64,000 nucleotides of DNA from the NCBI GenBank assembly GCA_044223895.1, contig JBGALL010000001.1:35362-99361 (forward strand), in the 5' to 3' direction. Under the pieces are notes generated by a model. That model saw only the letters and a program-made list of their open reading frames with translations, had not been told where the DNA came from and did not search any database. Position 1 is the first letter of the stretch, and each line of letters opens with the position of its first letter. Below, piece after piece: positions 63,131 through 64,000 of this stretch. The position numbers and the translations under genes were made by a program. The stretch comes from CAKZSU01 sp044223895 (GTDB taxonomy: Bacteria; Patescibacteriota; Microgenomatia; UBA10105; UBA927).

Positions 63131-63601
63131 TTAATTGGTTATAAACATTATTGTTTCAAATAATAAAACCATCCCTAAAAGAAATAATCCTATTTTTTGA
63201 CCTGTGCCTGAGATATGCCACATGTACATTTGATACCAGGAATCCAAATTTTTGCGTATACGCCATTCACTGACTTGAAATAGAAATATCGTCATCAAAA
63301 GGCCAAGAACTACCCCAGCGGCCATCGCCTCTCTGGTTGAACTGATTGTATAAAATCCAATAACAGTTAATGCTAAAACAAATAGTGTGGTTCGAAAGGG
63401 TGATGGTTGAAGTTTAAAAAACTCTTCAGCTATGTCGATAAGATATACACCTAATAGTCCACCTAAAAAGAAATAGAGAGCGTCGATGGGGAGTGCAAAT
63501 TTCCATTTAGAGAAAAGAATCAGAAAAAAATAAATAATTGGGATAATAACTAAGAGTGGAGGTTTTTTTACTATTTTTTGAATAGAAGCTTTTGCATCCA
63601 T
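63131..63601 (-). CDS. Membrane protein of unknown function
   Basis: A protein of 156 residues with four to five hydrophobic segments (PLLVIIPIIYFFLILF; ALYFFLGGLLGVYLI; TTLFVLALTVIGFYTI; AAGVVLGLLMTIFLF; GLFLLGMVLLFETIMF). No motif recognised. A TACCAT box 6 bases before the ATG gives an exactly leaderless start. It precedes the CPBP protease gene by 47 bases on the same strand. Confidence 0.65.
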   Translation of the reverse strand: MDAKASIQKIVKKPPLLVIIPIIYFFLILFSKWKFALPIDALYFFLGGLLGVYLIDIAEEFFKLQPSPFRTTLFVLALTVIGFYTISSTREAMAAGVVLGLLMTIFLFQVSEWRIRKNLDSWYQMYMWHISGTGQKIGLFLLGMVLLFETIMFITN

Positions 63602-63655
63602 ACACGTATGGTATCCAAGTTTTATAGGAAGATCAAATACAACTTTTAGGTGCAG

Positions 63656-64000
63656 TTAAAATAAGCTTTGGGTTTCGAAGGGTTCATCTTTAGGAAGGGA
63701 TTTTTTCTTCCTTATAATACTTTTTTTGGCCACTTTAACTTCTTGAGCGAGTTCAGAACTATTTCCATGAATTGTTTTCAATTCTTTCATCTTCCACATA
63801 AAGAGTTTTGGCTTACTTTTAGCCTTAGCATCTTGCACAAAAGAGAGAGACTTATCCAGAATAGATCGGTGAACAGTTTTAGCTAACTTTATATATAAGG
63901 ATTTATGATCTTCATCACCGAGTTGTTGAGAGAGGTAAATGCCGTATGATTGAAACTCTCTAGAAATGTATTTATCTTCAACAGGATTAAATTTTTTTAG
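63656..64000 (-). CDS. Unknown protein, C-terminal part (cut by the window edge)
   Basis: The frame is open from the window end at 64000 to a TAA at 63656-63658, at least 114 residues. The visible part is soluble, helical and very basic (REFQSYGIYLSQQLG; LYIKLAKTVHRSILDKSLSF; KPKLFMWKMKELK; VAKKSIIRKKK). No ATG is found inside the first 54 codons, so the gene starts beyond the window. I do not recognise a characterised family. Confidence 0.65.
   Translation of the reverse strand, partial: LKKFNPVEDKYISREFQSYGIYLSQQLGDEDHKSLYIKLAKTVHRSILDKSLSFVQDAKAKSKPKLFMWKMKELKTIHGNSSELAQEVKVAKKSIIRKKKSLPKDEPFETQSLF

Overview
The window looks like a chromosomal piece of a Patescibacteria/CPR bacterium, most likely of the Microgenomates type. 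This rests on gene style rather than a database match: AT-rich compact DNA, many genes overlapping by a few bases, standard genetic code (TGA is used as a stop), tRNA genes without an encoded CCA, a tRNA-Ala-23S-5S cluster with no 16S gene beside it, a group I intron in the 23S gene, and very many large membrane glycosyltransferases.

Layout. 1-4.9 kb: end of a sugar-nucleotide epimerase, split transketolase, GT2 glycosyltransferase, a methyltransferase-GT2 fusion and a GDP-fucose-synthase-like reductase. 5-19.1 kb: multi-spanning GT-C-type membrane proteins with an ATP-grasp protein, a HAD phosphatase and a nucleoside kinase. 19.1-22.9 kb: two small unknown proteins, two tRNA-Ala genes, a LysM/M23 peptidase and Rho. 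23-30.7 kb: a broken DUF2298-type membrane gene and three more membrane proteins. 30.7-37.2 kb: a surface-polysaccharide block (epimerase, GT4, HAD, UbiA-type prenyltransferase, GT39-like protein, FAD-dependent mutase/oxidase-like protein). 37.2-39.6 kb: two Ser/Thr-kinase-like genes. 39.7-40.5 kb: non-coding, with hairpin repeats and a candidate small RNA. 40.5-46.3 kb: PIN/TRAM protein, cysteine-rich exported protein, RadA, tandem-SET protein and ribosomal protein S1. 46.3-50.8 kb: a 45-residue gene behind an rRNA-like promoter and boxA, then 5S, 23S with intron, and tRNA-Ala. 50.9-64 kb: two aminotransferases and an FNR-like reductase, PP2C phosphatase, thioredoxin reductase and thioredoxin, a third kinase broken by an 11-bp duplication, GT87-type protein, exonuclease, DsbB/DsbA pair, TMTC-like protein with TPRs, CPBP protease and unknown membrane proteins.

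How it fits together. Most of the coding capacity serves synthesis and membrane export of cell-surface glycans: nucleotide-sugar enzymes, soluble GT2/GT4 transferases, a lipid-linked sugar donor enzyme, and about a dozen GT-C proteins that probably use lipid-linked sugars outside. A redox set (TrxA, TrxB, DsbA, DsbB) could serve the exported 20-cysteine protein. Three kinases and one PP2C form a cytosolic Ser/Thr phosphorylation set.

Most notable observations: a compact group I intron at 23S position 2500 whose guide sequence matches both exons; a pervasive arrangement in which the -10 box lies exactly or almost exactly 7 bp before the start codon, implying leaderless mRNAs; the boxA-controlled 45-residue gene; the tandem SET protein; and the duplication-broken kinase. 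Gene 10415-11974 and the DUF2298 gene carry frameshift signs, several in homopolymers, so some lesions could be consensus errors.
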